A DNA stretch of 15,165 nucleotides from Flavobacteriales bacterium (GTDB taxonomy: Bacteria; Bacteroidota; Bacteroidia; Flavobacteriales; Flavobacteriaceae): positions 1 to 15,165 of the forward strand of contig PDQE01000068.1 in the NCBI GenBank assembly GCA_002747735.1. The letters run 5' to 3'. The notes under the pieces are model-generated. The model did not search any database and was not told the origin of the DNA. It worked only from the letters and a program-made list of their open reading frames with translations. Positions 6,695-15,139 of this stretch are shown here, one piece after another (the first letter of the stretch is position 1; each line of letters opens with the position of its first letter). A program made the position numbers and the translations under genes.

Positions 6695-7300
6695 ATGTTA
6701 TTACTGGGTATAACAGGGGGTACCGGAAGCGGAAAAACAACAGTTGTAAACCAAATCATTAATGAATTAACCAACCATGAAGTAACGGTAATATCGCAAG
6801 ATTCCTATTACAAAACTACAGACGGTCTTAGCATAGAGGAACGCAATAAAATTAACTTTGATCATCCCAGAGCGATTGATTTTGATTTATTAACTGAACA
6901 TTTAACTGCATTAAAAAACGGCCAATCCATAGAGCAACCGGTTTATTCTTTTGCTATCCATAATCGTACAGGTGATGTTATAATTACGCATCCGGCCAAG
7001 GTAATCATTGTGGAAGGGATTCTTATTTTTAGCCATGCGGAATTGCGTAATATGTTAGATATAAAAGTGTATGTTCATGCGGATTCTGATGAACGGTTAA
7101 TAAGAAGGCTTAAAAGAGATATTCAGGAACGAAACAGAGACATGGAAGAAGTGCTGAACCGTTACCAAACTACCCTAAAGCCTATGCACGAGCAGTTTAT
7201 AGAGCCCATGAAAGAATATGCAGATATCATCATTCCTAATAATAAGTATAATACAGTAGCCATAGAAATTGTAAAAACCATTATTAATGAGAAGCTCTAA
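6695..7300 (+). CDS. udk: Uridine kinase
   Basis: Uridine kinase phosphorylates uridine and cytidine to UMP and CMP in pyrimidine salvage. The 201-residue protein begins with the P-loop GITGGTGSGKTT (5-16). It continues with SQDSYY (34-39, catalytic Asp36), NFDHPRA (54-60), PVYSF (82-86) and VEGIL (106-110), all characteristic of the uridine kinase/phosphoribulokinase family. The frame is open upstream to an ATG at 6632, but the ATG at 6695 is preferred. It puts the P-loop at the expected position, gives the normal family length, and lies downstream of the likely promoter. The divIC-like gene starts 9 bp after its stop codon. Confidence 0.95.
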   Translation: MLLLGITGGTGSGKTTVVNQIINELTNHEVTVISQDSYYKTTDGLSIEERNKINFDHPRAIDFDLLTEHLTALKNGQSIEQPVYSFAIHNRTGDVIITHPAKVIIVEGILIFSHAELRNMLDIKVYVHADSDERLIRRLKRDIQERNRDMEEVLNRYQTTLKPMHEQFIEPMKEYADIIIPNNKYNTVAIEIVKTIINEKL

Positions 7301-7309
7301 ATAGAAATA

Positions 7310-7627
7310 ATGACTTTTAAAGAATTTAAAAATACTAAAATCATACGTTTTTTTAACAATAGGTATATTATTATTTTCCTGTTGTTTTTAGTTTGGATGT
7401 TATTTTTTGATGAAAATTCTTATCTTACACACCGTGGTCTAAATAAAGAAATTGATAAATTAGAAAAGACCAATCAGTTCTATCAAAGTGAAATTGAAAA
7501 AGACCAGGAGTTATTAAAAAATCTGGAAAATGAAGATTCACTGATTAAATATGCACGGGAACAATATAAGATGAAACGCAAAGATGAAGATATTTACATT
7601 ATAGAATACGATACCTTAAAAGAATAA
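7310..7627 (+). CDS. DivIC/FtsB-like septum formation initiator
   Basis: A 105-residue protein has one membrane segment (about 19-34, YIIIFLLFLVWMLFFD) after a short basic cytoplasmic tail. A charged coiled-coil helix follows (about 42-78, LNKEIDKLEKTNQFYQSEIE onward) and then the YAREQYKMKRKDEDIYIIE segment. This layout is that of the DivIC/FtsB family, bitopic inner-membrane proteins that act with FtsL and FtsQ/DivIB in the divisome to activate septal peptidoglycan synthesis. The match to the conserved 'ReqY.m...dE.vy' region is good. It sits 9 bp after udk and 3 bp before mutA, so co-transcription is likely, with no obvious functional link between the three. Confidence 0.88.
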   Translation: MTFKEFKNTKIIRFFNNRYIIIFLLFLVWMLFFDENSYLTHRGLNKEIDKLEKTNQFYQSEIEKDQELLKNLENEDSLIKYAREQYKMKRKDEDIYIIEYDTLKE

Positions 7628-7630
7628 GCT

Positions 7631-8992
7631 ATGGCCAATTTATTTAAAGAATTTGATGCCGTATCGGCTAAAGCGTGGAAACAAAAAATTCAGGCCGATT
7701 TAAGAGGAGCTGACTATAACCAGACGCTGGTCTGGGAATCATTAGAAGGGATAAAAATAGCTCCGTTTTACCACCTTGATAATTTAAAACAACTGCCCGT
7801 AAAACTTGAACCAAGACCTTATGCCATTTGTGAGCATATTCGTATTTCTGACGAAAAAAAAGCACGGGACGAAGCTCAAAAAGCATTAGTTGATGGAGCC
7901 AATGCCTTATTGTTTTCTGCTGATAAACCGTTTAACGCATCAGCATTACTCCTTGATTTGCCAAAAGAAAAAAATGGTAAAAAAATTGAACTTCAGTTTA
8001 ACCTCTCATTCCTCAATAAAGATTTTTTTAAAAGCCTTATCAAGCAATTAATGGGTTATAACTATTCTTTAAACATTGATGTTATTGGTCGTTTGGCAGC
8101 CACCGGAAATTGGTTTGAGAATCAGGAAAAAGATTATAAAATAGTTGAAGACATCTTAAAAAAAGCTGATAAAAATGCCAATACACTGGGGGTAAATGTC
8201 GCATTGTATCAGAACGCAGGAGCTAATGCAGTGCAGCAAGTAGCCTATGCATTAGGACATGGCAATATGTATTTGGATTATTTTAATATCAATGCCATAC
8301 AATTTCAATTTGCCGCAGGCAGCAATTACTTTTTTGAAATTGCTAAACTGAGAGCTTTTAGGTATCTATGGAGTTTGCTGTTGAAGGAATATGGTTTTAA
8401 ACCAAAAACCCGGCTCTTTGTAAGTCCCGGCACAAGAAATAAAACGGCCTTAGACCCTTATGTAAATATGCTTAGGACTACTTCAGAATGTATGAGTGCT
8501 GTTTTAGGTGGAGCAGATATTATTGCCAACAGGCCCTATGACGCATTTTTGAATAAAGCACATGATTTTGGCCAAAGAATTGCAAATAACCAGCTTTTGA
8601 TTTTAATAGAAGAAAGCGGGTTTAATCCGGGAAATAATTTTGCTGATGGTTCATATTATCTTGAAACCCTAACCACACAGATTGCTGAAAAAGCTTTGGA
8701 ATTGTTTAATCATATTGAAGATAATGGCGGATTTTTAAAGCAGTTGCTTTCCGGTACCATTCAAAGAAAAATTAATGAAAGTGCCGCAAAAGAACAACAG
8801 TTGTTTGACGATGAAAAATTAGTTTTGGTAGGTACCAATAAATATACGAAAGGAGCCGAAATTCCGGATGATTTTACATCAGCCTCTGCACAAAATGATA
8901 AAGAAAACAGAAAGACAATAATTGAACCTGTTATCCCGAAAAGGTTATCAGAAAAAGTAGAACGTGAATTATTCCTTAAAATGAAGCAATAG
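7631..8992 (+). CDS. mutA: Methylmalonyl-CoA mutase small (beta) subunit
   Basis: This is the non-catalytic partner of the B12-dependent mutase that interconverts succinyl-CoA and methylmalonyl-CoA. The 453 residues cover only the TIM-barrel part. Conserved segments include LWESLEGI-like VWESLEGIKIAPFY (34-47), FFEIAKLRAFRYLW (234-247), DPYVNMLRTTSECMSAVLGG (275-294) and GSYYLETLT (340-348). The C-terminal cobalamin-binding-like domain of longer small subunits (for example from Propionibacterium, about 638 residues) is absent, and I believe this short form is usual in Bacteroidota. It lacks catalytic residues of its own and is expected to form a heterodimer with the large subunit encoded 127 bp downstream. 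Confidence 0.93.
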   Translation: MANLFKEFDAVSAKAWKQKIQADLRGADYNQTLVWESLEGIKIAPFYHLDNLKQLPVKLEPRPYAICEHIRISDEKKARDEAQKALVDGANALLFSADKPFNASALLLDLPKEKNGKKIELQFNLSFLNKDFFKSLIKQLMGYNYSLNIDVIGRLAATGNWFENQEKDYKIVEDILKKADKNANTLGVNVALYQNAGANAVQQVAYALGHGNMYLDYFNINAIQFQFAAGSNYFFEIAKLRAFRYLWSLLLKEYGFKPKTRLFVSPGTRNKTALDPYVNMLRTTSECMSAVLGGADIIANRPYDAFLNKAHDFGQRIANNQLLILIEESGFNPGNNFADGSYYLETLTTQIAEKALELFNHIEDNGGFLKQLLSGTIQRKINESAAKEQQLFDDEKLVLVGTNKYTKGAEIPDDFTSASAQNDKENRKTIIEPVIPKRLSEKVERELFLKMKQ

Positions 8993-9033
8993 GGCTTTCA
9001 GTGTTGTTTTTATGTGAATTTATAGTCCTAGAA

Positions 9034-9114
9034 ATGTTTAAAACCATTAGTTTTAATGCAATTACTCTACCAAACGTAGATGTTGATTCTATTATAAGGA
9101 AAACAAAACCATAA
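9034..9114 (+). CDS. Possible 26-codon small ORF between mutA and mutB
   Basis: In the gap between the two mutase genes a frame reads from ATG 9034 to TAA 9112-9114. It begins [20 protein letters not shown] and ends just 5 bp before the mutB start codon. The composition is protein-like (mixed hydrophobic, Asp, Lys), and its position directly before mutB would allow translational coupling. The peptide is not recognised, and a frame of this length can arise by chance in AT-rich DNA. It might also be a remnant of the N-terminal region that the MutB here lacks, though no similarity was evident. Confidence 0.2.
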   Translation: MFKTISFNAITLPNVDVDSIIRKTKP

Positions 9115-9119
9115 GTAAA

Positions 9120-11183
9120 ATGAGTAGAAAAAATCTTTCCCATTTAAATTTAAAAGATAGTCTGGTAACCCATCGCAAACAAGCATTTTCTCATGAGAAT
9201 TTTGTAGCGGGTATTCCGCCATATTTGCGTGGGCCGTATTCTACCATGTATGTCCGCAGGCCTTGGACCATAAGGCAATATGCGGGATTTTCTACTGCAG
9301 AAGAATCCAACGCTTTTTACAGACGAAATTTAGCTGCCGGCCAAAAAGGGCTTTCCGTTGCTTTTGATTTGGCTACTCACCGCGGCTATGATTCAGACCA
9401 CGAACGCGTACAGGGAGATGTAGGTAAGGCCGGAGTAGCCATTGACTCCGTGGAAGATATGAAAATTCTCTTTGATCAAATTCCGTTGGATAAAATGTCG
9501 GTTTCTATGACTATGAACGGGGCTGTTTTGCCTGTAATGGCTTTTTATATTGTGGCTGCACAGGAACAAGGGGTTGCCATTAAGGATCTGGCAGGCACCA
9601 TCCAAAACGATATACTCAAAGAGTTTATGGTGCGTAATACCTATATCTATCCGCCCACAGAGAGTATGAAAATAGTAGCTGATATTTTTAAATATACCAG
9701 TAAAAATATGCCCAAGTTTAATTCTATTTCCATTTCCGGATACCATATGCAAGAAGCCGGGGCCACACCGGAAATTGAATTGGCATATACCTTAGCCGAT
9801 GGTTTGGAATATATAAAAACCGGATTACAAGCTGGGATGAAAATAGATCAATTTGCCCCGAGGCTATCATTTTTCTGGGCTATAGGAATGGAACATTTTA
9901 GAGAAATTGCCAAAATGCGGGCAGCCAGAATGCTCTGGGCAAAACTGGTAAAAACTTTTAACCCTGAAAATTTGAAGTCTATGGCTCTAAGGACGCATTG
10001 CCAGACCAGTGGATGGAGTTTAACGGCTCAGGATCCTTATAACAATGTTGCGAGAACTGCAATAGAAGCTATGGCGGCCGCTTTTGGTGGTACACAAAGT
10101 TTGCATACCAATGCCCTTGATGAAGCTATTGCCTTGCCCACAGATTTTTCGGCAAGGATTGCCAGAAATACACAAATTTACCTGCAAGAAGAAACCCATA
10201 TTACCAAAACGGTTGACCCTTGGGCAGGTTCTTACTATGTGGAACAATTAACTCAGGAAATTGCCGGAAAAGCCTGGGAACTAATAGAAGAAGTGGAAAA
10301 TATTGGAGGAATGACCAAAGCTATTGAAGAAGGTATTCCAAAAATGCGAATTGAAGAAGCCTCCGCCAAAAAACAGGCTAGAATAGACAGTGGAAAAGAT
10401 ATTATAGTGGGTGTAAATGCCTACAGGCAAAAAGAGGAATCCTTTTTAAAAATTTTGGAAGTTGATAATGAGCAGGTAAAAAGGTCTCAGATAAAAAGGT
10501 TAGATTCGTTAAAAAAGAACAGAGATGATAAAAATGTAACCGCTGCTTTAAATGCCCTGACCAATGCGGCAAAAACCAATGAAGGAAACCTGTTGGCATT
10601 GGCCGTGGAAGCAGCTAAACACAGAGCTACCTTAGGGGAGATTTCTATGGCTTTGGAAAAAGTCTATGGTAGGTATAAGGCTCATCAAAATACGATAAGT
10701 GGCGTATATAGCAAAGAAATGGATTCAGACAATAGTTTTAATAAAGCCGTGGAAATGGCAGATAAATTTTCCGAACAAGCAGGTAGAAGGCCGCGTATTT
10801 TAATTGCAAAAATGGGACAAGACGGCCATGACCGGGGAGCCAAAGTAGTGGCCACCAGCTTTGCAGATTTAGGCTTTGATGTAGATATAGGCTCGCTCTT
10901 TCAAACTCCACATGAAGCCGCTAAACAAGCAGTAGAAAACGATGTACATGTTTTGGGGGTATCGTCATTGGCAGCAGGGCATAAGACATTGGTGCCACAG
11001 GTAATAGCCGAGCTAAAAAAATATAATAGGGAAGATATTTTAGTAATAGCCGGAGGCGTAATTCCTCCTCAGGATTATCAATTTTTATATGATGCCGGTG
11101 TGGTGGGTATCTTTGGCCCGGGTACTAAAATACCTGATGCAGCTACAGATATTTTAGGGATATTGATAGAGTCTGTGGCGTAG
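9120..11183 (+). CDS. mutB: Methylmalonyl-CoA mutase large (alpha) subunit
   Basis: This is the catalytic, adenosylcobalamin-binding subunit. The substrate-binding barrel (about 30-410) includes [16 protein letters not shown] with Y54, [10 protein letters not shown]172 in VRNTY, and [14 protein letters not shown] with H209. These correspond to the known active-site Tyr, Arg and His of the Propionibacterium enzyme. The C-terminal B12 domain (about 555-687) has the base-off/His-on motif D568-x-H570-x-x-G, then GVSSLAAGH (613-621) and GGVIPPQDY (645-653). All key residues are present, so it should be active with MutA in succinate/propionate metabolism. The protein is 687 residues, and by the Y54 alignment its N-terminus is about 35 residues shorter than the Propionibacterium subunit. 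The segment that normally precedes GIPP..RGPY and helps wrap the small subunit is largely missing. Confidence 0.97.
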   Translation: MSRKNLSHLNLKDSLVTHRKQAFSHENFVAGIPPYLRGPYSTMYVRRPWTIRQYAGFSTAEESNAFYRRNLAAGQKGLSVAFDLATHRGYDSDHERVQGDVGKAGVAIDSVEDMKILFDQIPLDKMSVSMTMNGAVLPVMAFYIVAAQEQGVAIKDLAGTIQNDILKEFMVRNTYIYPPTESMKIVADIFKYTSKNMPKFNSISISGYHMQEAGATPEIELAYTLADGLEYIKTGLQAGMKIDQFAPRLSFFWAIGMEHFREIAKMRAARMLWAKLVKTFNPENLKSMALRTHCQTSGWSLTAQDPYNNVARTAIEAMAAAFGGTQSLHTNALDEAIALPTDFSARIARNTQIYLQEETHITKTVDPWAGSYYVEQLTQEIAGKAWELIEEVENIGGMTKAIEEGIPKMRIEEASAKKQARIDSGKDIIVGVNAYRQKEESFLKILEVDNEQVKRSQIKRLDSLKKNRDDKNVTAALNALTNAAKTNEGNLLALAVEAAKHRATLGEISMALEKVYGRYKAHQNTISGVYSKEMDSDNSFNKAVEMADKFSEQAGRRPRILIAKMGQDGHDRGAKVVATSFADLGFDVDIGSLFQTPHEAAKQAVENDVHVLGVSSLAAGHKTLVPQVIAELKKYNREDILVIAGGVIPPQDYQFLYDAGVVGIFGPGTKIPDAATDILGILIESVA

Positions 11184-11270
11184 CATATTTGCTTTTAAAA
11201 TCAATTCCGTTTGGGTTATTTTTACAAAACTGCCGTAATCCGCCTACTTTAATCAAAAAAATGAACAAAT

Positions 11271-11375
11271 TTATTTAGGATGATATTGTTTTAAAATCTT
11301 AAATATTTCACCTTTCTGAGCTCTGGTAAAGTAGGTTTCAATTGTATAATTATCAGGATAAAATTTATAGTTCTT
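11271..11375 (-). pseudogene. Possible C-terminal remnant of an unidentified gene
   Basis: On the minus strand 34 codons run without interruption to a TAA (11271-11273), with an upstream in-frame stop at 11376-11378 and no ATG. The translation contains YKFYPDNYTIETYFTRAQKG followed by EIFKILKQYHPK, which looks like the end of a folded protein. The local base composition (a GC-richer patch around 11311-11330) is less AT-biased than the flanking spacer DNA. The family was not recognised. It could be a decayed gene end or chance. Confidence 0.25.
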
Positions 11376-11401
11376 TTATATCAATTGTATAAAATAAAGA
11401 T

Positions 11402-11410
11402 TATTTTTTG
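11402..11410 (+). promoter_or_regulatory. Weak promoter-like motif before nhaC
   Basis: TATTTTTTG resembles TAnnTTTG but has one extra base in the spacer. It ends 28 bp before the nhaC ATG, the same distance as the udk -7 element from its ATG. A TTG at 11385-11387 is only 14 bp upstream, closer than usual. Confidence 0.3.
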
Positions 11411-11438
11411 TATCATTACATTCCAAACCCCTAATTAT

Positions 11439-12947
11439 ATGGAAGAAAAGGACAATATTTCCAGAGAAATTTATGATCAACAAGCTATAGTTTACAATAA
11501 AGAACTCAATATATGGGAAGCACTTATTCCTGTTATTGCCCTTGTGGGTATGTTGGCATTTAATGTTTTTGTCTATGGTGATGACGCTTTGAGTGGGAGT
11601 AACCAATTTATACTTTTAATGGGGGCTGCGGTGGCCGTAGTGGTAGGTATTTTTAACAAAGTGCCTTTTAATGTAATGGTAGAAGAGGTGGCAGAAAATA
11701 TAAAATCTACTGCCGGAGCCCTGTTGATTTTGTTAATGGTGGGTGCACTGGCCGGAACCTGGTTGATAAGCGGTATTATTCCGGCTATGATTTATTACGG
11801 TTTGGAAATTTTAAATCCTACTATATTTCTCGCGGCTTGTGTAATTATTTGTGCTATTATTTCTATTGCCACGGGTAGTAGTTGGACTACTTCAGCTACG
11901 GTGGGGATTGCCTTGGTTGGGATAGGTGAAGCCTTAGGAATGTCTATGGGAATGACCGCAGGTGCCGTATTGTCCGGTGCCTATTTTGGCGATAAGATGT
12001 CGCCACTTAGCGATACTACAAATCTGGCACCCGCTATGGCCGGCGGCCAATTGTTTAATCATATAAAATATATGACTATTACTACCATACCTACTATTTT
12101 AATTACACTTGTGGTTTTTATTGTAATTGGATTGTTAAGTGATACAGTGGGACAAACAGATACTTCGGGTTTGTTAACGGATATTAAAGAGATTTTTACG
12201 ATAAACGGGTGGCTGTTTTTGGTTCCAATCGCGGTAATATTTTTAATTATTAGAAAGACACCTCCGTTAATTGCCTTATTTATCGGAACATTACTGGGAG
12301 CCGTTTTTGCCTTAATTTTTCAACCTCAGGTAGTGGCCCAGATTGCCGGAGTAAAAGAATTATCTTTGCAATCTGCTTATAAGGGCATTATGGATGCCAT
12401 TACGGTACAAACTAATATTCCAACTGAAAATGAAACCTTGAGCGGATTGTTTTCTGCCTCAGGAAAAGGTATGTACGGAATGTTGCGTACCATTTGGTTG
12501 ATAATATGTGCTATGGTTTTTGGAGGAATAATGGATGCTATTGGAGCACTTTCTAAAATTAGTGCATCTTTACTCAGCCTTGCCAAAACTACTTTTGGCC
12601 TTTTTGCCAGTACGGTAGCCAGTTGTCTGGCGTTAAATGTAACGGCTTCTGACCAGTATTTAGCTATAGTAGTTCCGGGTAAAATGTTTTCCAAAGCATA
12701 CAAAAATAAAGGTTTAGCTCCTGTAAATTTAAGTAGAACTTTAGAAGATTCCGGTACGGTAACATCTGTATTGGTTCCTTGGAATACCTGTGGTGCCTAC
12801 CAAAGTGGTGTTTTGGGTGTTCCCGTGGCAGAATATTTCTTTTATGCCTTTTTTAATTGGCTTAGCCCGATAATGACACTAATAGTGGCTGGATTTTCTA
12901 TAAAAATTAAACAACTTACTCAAAAAGATACACCGGCAATTTTTTAA
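11439..12947 (+). CDS. nhaC: NhaC-family Na+/H+ antiporter
   Basis: An inner-membrane protein of 502 residues, very hydrophobic, with about 11-12 predicted membrane segments. NhaC family motifs are visible: ATGSSWTTSATVG (144-156), SGAYFGDKMSPLSDTTNLAP (179-198), TASDQY (402-407) and VPWNTCGAY (446-454). Members exchange protons for Na+ (some move amino acids or dicarboxylates instead), so Na+/H+ exchange is the family default rather than proven. The frame is open upstream to an ATG at 11385, but the ATG at 11439 (MEEKDN...) is preferred. The extra 18 residues would overlap promoter-like DNA and look non-native. It is transcribed alone and converges with the porin gene. Confidence 0.9.
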   Translation: MEEKDNISREIYDQQAIVYNKELNIWEALIPVIALVGMLAFNVFVYGDDALSGSNQFILLMGAAVAVVVGIFNKVPFNVMVEEVAENIKSTAGALLILLMVGALAGTWLISGIIPAMIYYGLEILNPTIFLAACVIICAIISIATGSSWTTSATVGIALVGIGEALGMSMGMTAGAVLSGAYFGDKMSPLSDTTNLAPAMAGGQLFNHIKYMTITTIPTILITLVVFIVIGLLSDTVGQTDTSGLLTDIKEIFTINGWLFLVPIAVIFLIIRKTPPLIALFIGTLLGAVFALIFQPQVVAQIAGVKELSLQSAYKGIMDAITVQTNIPTENETLSGLFSASGKGMYGMLRTIWLIICAMVFGGIMDAIGALSKISASLLSLAKTTFGLFASTVASCLALNVTASDQYLAIVVPGKMFSKAYKNKGLAPVNLSRTLEDSGTVTSVLVPWNTCGAYQSGVLGVPVAEYFFYAFFNWLSPIMTLIVAGFSIKIKQLTQKDTPAIF

Positions 12948-12950
12948 AAA

Positions 12951-12969
12951 TGAACTCATTTTGAGTTTA
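12951..12969. terminator. Weak hairpin in the nhaC / porin convergent spacer
   Basis: AACTCA (12953-12958) pairs with TGAGTT (12962-12967) around a 3-nt loop, extendable by a wobble pair and a T-A pair. On the minus strand the stem is followed by CATTTTT, on the plus strand by mixed sequence. It lies between two converging genes, where a bidirectional terminator would be expected, but the stem is short. Confidence 0.35.
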
Positions 12970-13059
12970 GAATTTATCTTTTGATTATTTACACCATTGT
13001 TCTTTCCGGATAAAGTAGTTATCAGTAAAGAGAATGGGTTAAGATTTGATATTTTGTGT

Positions 13060-15033
13060 TTAAATAAAAAAGTTCCATACTAGGCCAAATCGTATTACAA
13101 AATCCCGATAGGGGTAACGCGGAGCCGTAAAATAATCATTTTTTTTGTTTAAGAAAGTATTGGCGTGTTCAAAATTCAGATATAATCTGGTACGTTGTAC
13201 TTGTGCATTGATAAAGAAATCGAGAATAGGATATCCGCCAATTTTTTGTTGATTTTGCAAATAAAATTCTGCCAATACCGGATTATATGCATTGGCGTAG
13301 TATTTGGTAAAATAATTAAGTGTAATGCCGGTTTGCAGATACAGCGGGTCGCCTTTAAAGAGATAATCAGTGAAATATAGACTGTTTCTGGTAACCAATT
13401 CCGGTACCTTAAAAACGGAACTGCCCTGAGCTACTTTTTGATACATTACCGTATTTTCCAAAGAAAATTTACCTACGGTTAGGGTTTTACCTATTTTTAA
13501 TTTGAGGTAGTTAATGGTTTTATCCGCTTGTAACGGCTTTGGCTGGTAATTGGTGGCATTGGTTGCATCACTAAAATAGGTGTAATTATCTATTTGCGAG
13601 ATTTGAGCGGAAGCATCTAAAATTTTATCGGAATTCAGTTCAAAAAAGAGGGTTCTGTACCTCTCGTTTTTTAAGTTGTTTTTCCAGTTATAGGCTATAT
13701 AATTACTTTGATTAAGCTCAAAATTTAGATTGGGACTTCTGGTGTTGGCAAGAAATGAACCTTTAAAAGTAAATAAACTGTCCTGTTTAAAAGCGGCGGT
13801 TGCTTTTAGGTAATTTCCTGTTAAATTTCCTGAAATAATAGTAGCGGCATCAGCATAGATATTAAACTTTCTGTAGTTGGTTTTCCAGGTGCCGCCTGCT
13901 GAAATTATGTTTCCGTCTATCTTATTGGGAATAAGTGTATTATTTAAAATTGCAGCACTGTTATACTTATAAAGATAATTGTAATTGGCAATGTTAAAAG
14001 AAACTTCACCCAAAACTATCGGTGATTTTAGAGCTGCGTATGCCTGGTTGTAAAATGTATAAAAACTGTTTTTATCTCGTATTGTAGATCCAAATGCATT
14101 TCCAAAAATACTATTGGCAGCAGTTTGATTATAACCGTGGTGTTTGCGTTCGTAATTCAGGGTATGGCCTATACGTAAATAGCTTTCCCGTTTTTTTAGG
14201 GTATCATAACGTTGCCATAAATTGTACCGATGCGTAAAAAAATACCGGTTACCCCTCAGCGTATTTTCTCCATCGGTAAATAGGGTTTCTAACCTTTCTC
14301 TGTCTGTAAAATTCCTATCTCTTGTGATAAAGTATTGTAAGGATAAATCTGTTAAACCGCCATTTTCATCATTCGTTAAATCCTGAGCTACCACATGACC
14401 TTTGATGCTGTATCTGTTATTCTTTGTGCTATGTAAAAAGGTAAAACGCATATTTCCCTGACTGGCAAGGGCACTTCTGTATTTACCCAGAGACCGCAGG
14501 CCTTTGTAGGCAATAGAAAAATTGGTGCGTTCGGAGGTATTTAAGGTAAGTAATGCGTCTAATACTTGGCCTTGAGTAAGCCCTGTCCGGTAAAAAAGTT
14601 CTGACGTAGGCGTGGGAACTTTAAAATAATTGATATCTTTAACAGTATAAAAGTTAAAGTGCATAGCCCTTGCTCCCATATTGGGATAAAGTGATACAGT
14701 ATTAAAATCATAAGCCAGATGGTTATAGGTCTGTCCCTGATTGTGAAAAGGCAAAAGCTCAAAATTGTCTTGGCGTAAATAGTTAAATTTATAGTATTTA
14801 TTAATGGTTAATGTGGTGTCAAAATAAGTAGTATCATTTTTGTAATCTATGATTTTATAGTCGGTATAGTGCGTTTTGCCGCTCAGTTGAATGTCAATCA
14901 TCCCCGGATTACTGACGGTATCTTGTCTGTTGGGATTCATAGGGTCAACCATTCCCGAATTCGGATTAGGGATAATTTGTGCTTTTACAACAGAGCAAAA
15001 AAACAATAATACAATTACAACGATTCTCAACAT
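13060..15033 (-). CDS. Putative outer-membrane porin, Bacteroidota type (Porin_10-like)
   Basis: A 657-residue protein has a clear signal peptide (MLRIVVIVLLFFCSVVKA, cleavage probably before Q19) and then a Pro/Asn-rich linker. From about residue 60 it has many short alternating hydrophobic and polar strands rich in Tyr, Asn and Phe, as in an outer-membrane beta-barrel. It ends in FVIRFGLVWNFFI, which looks like the terminal strand recognised by the BAM complex. The segment DTTLTINKYYKFNYLRQDNF (75-94), followed by ELLPF and GQTYN, resembles the Bacteroidota 'putative porin' family I know as Porin_10. The transported substrate is unknown. The ATG at 15033 lies 16 bp from a TACCTTTG element. 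Family assignment rests on memory of the N-terminal motif and overall build. Confidence 0.85.
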   Translation of the reverse strand: MLRIVVIVLLFFCSVVKAQIIPNPNSGMVDPMNPNRQDTVSNPGMIDIQLSGKTHYTDYKIIDYKNDTTYFDTTLTINKYYKFNYLRQDNFELLPFHNQGQTYNHLAYDFNTVSLYPNMGARAMHFNFYTVKDINYFKVPTPTSELFYRTGLTQGQVLDALLTLNTSERTNFSIAYKGLRSLGKYRSALASQGNMRFTFLHSTKNNRYSIKGHVVAQDLTNDENGGLTDLSLQYFITRDRNFTDRERLETLFTDGENTLRGNRYFFTHRYNLWQRYDTLKKRESYLRIGHTLNYERKHHGYNQTAANSIFGNAFGSTIRDKNSFYTFYNQAYAALKSPIVLGEVSFNIANYNYLYKYNSAAILNNTLIPNKIDGNIISAGGTWKTNYRKFNIYADAATIISGNLTGNYLKATAAFKQDSLFTFKGSFLANTRSPNLNFELNQSNYIAYNWKNNLKNERYRTLFFELNSDKILDASAQISQIDNYTYFSDATNATNYQPKPLQADKTINYLKLKIGKTLTVGKFSLENTVMYQKVAQGSSVFKVPELVTRNSLYFTDYLFKGDPLYLQTGITLNYFTKYYANAYNPVLAEFYLQNQQKIGGYPILDFFINAQVQRTRLYLNFEHANTFLNKKNDYFTAPRYPYRDFVIRFGLVWNFFI

Positions 15034-15049
15034 AGAAAAACAATTGCGA

Positions 15050-15057
15050 CAAAGGTA
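15050..15057 (-). promoter_or_regulatory. -7 element of the porin gene
   Basis: On the minus strand this reads TACCTTTG, an exact TAnnTTTG match 16 bp before the porin start codon, which implies a very short 5' leader. No TTG is found at the expected -33 distance, so only half of the promoter pattern is present. Confidence 0.45.
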
Positions 15058-15122
15058 ACAGAATTTAAGATAAATTTAGAGCTGTTTCAGATAGAGAAAG
15101 AAAATAGTTTTTTAAAATAATG

Positions 15123-15130
15123 TACTTTTG
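15123..15130 (+). promoter_or_regulatory. Candidate -7 element for a gene starting at the right edge
   Basis: TACTTTTG matches TAnnTTTG and lies 9 bp before an ATG at 15140. A clear -33 TTG is missing. Confidence 0.3.
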
Positions 15131-15139
15131 ATAAATAAA

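Larger units (their letters stand above)
11184..11438. other. Intergenic region mutB-nhaC
   Basis: This stretch contains no intact gene. It holds a possible minus-strand gene remnant (11271-11375) and a weak promoter-like motif before nhaC. Right after the mutB stop a 4-bp stem (AGCA/TGCT, about 11183-11194) followed by four T residues is too weak to call a terminator with confidence. Confidence 0.6.

Noticed and set aside
9393..9752. 119-codon minus-strand frame inside mutB (and similar minus frames in hisG, hisD, hisC, hisB, nhaC)
   Set aside because: All lie opposite strongly conserved genes and show no recognisable protein features.
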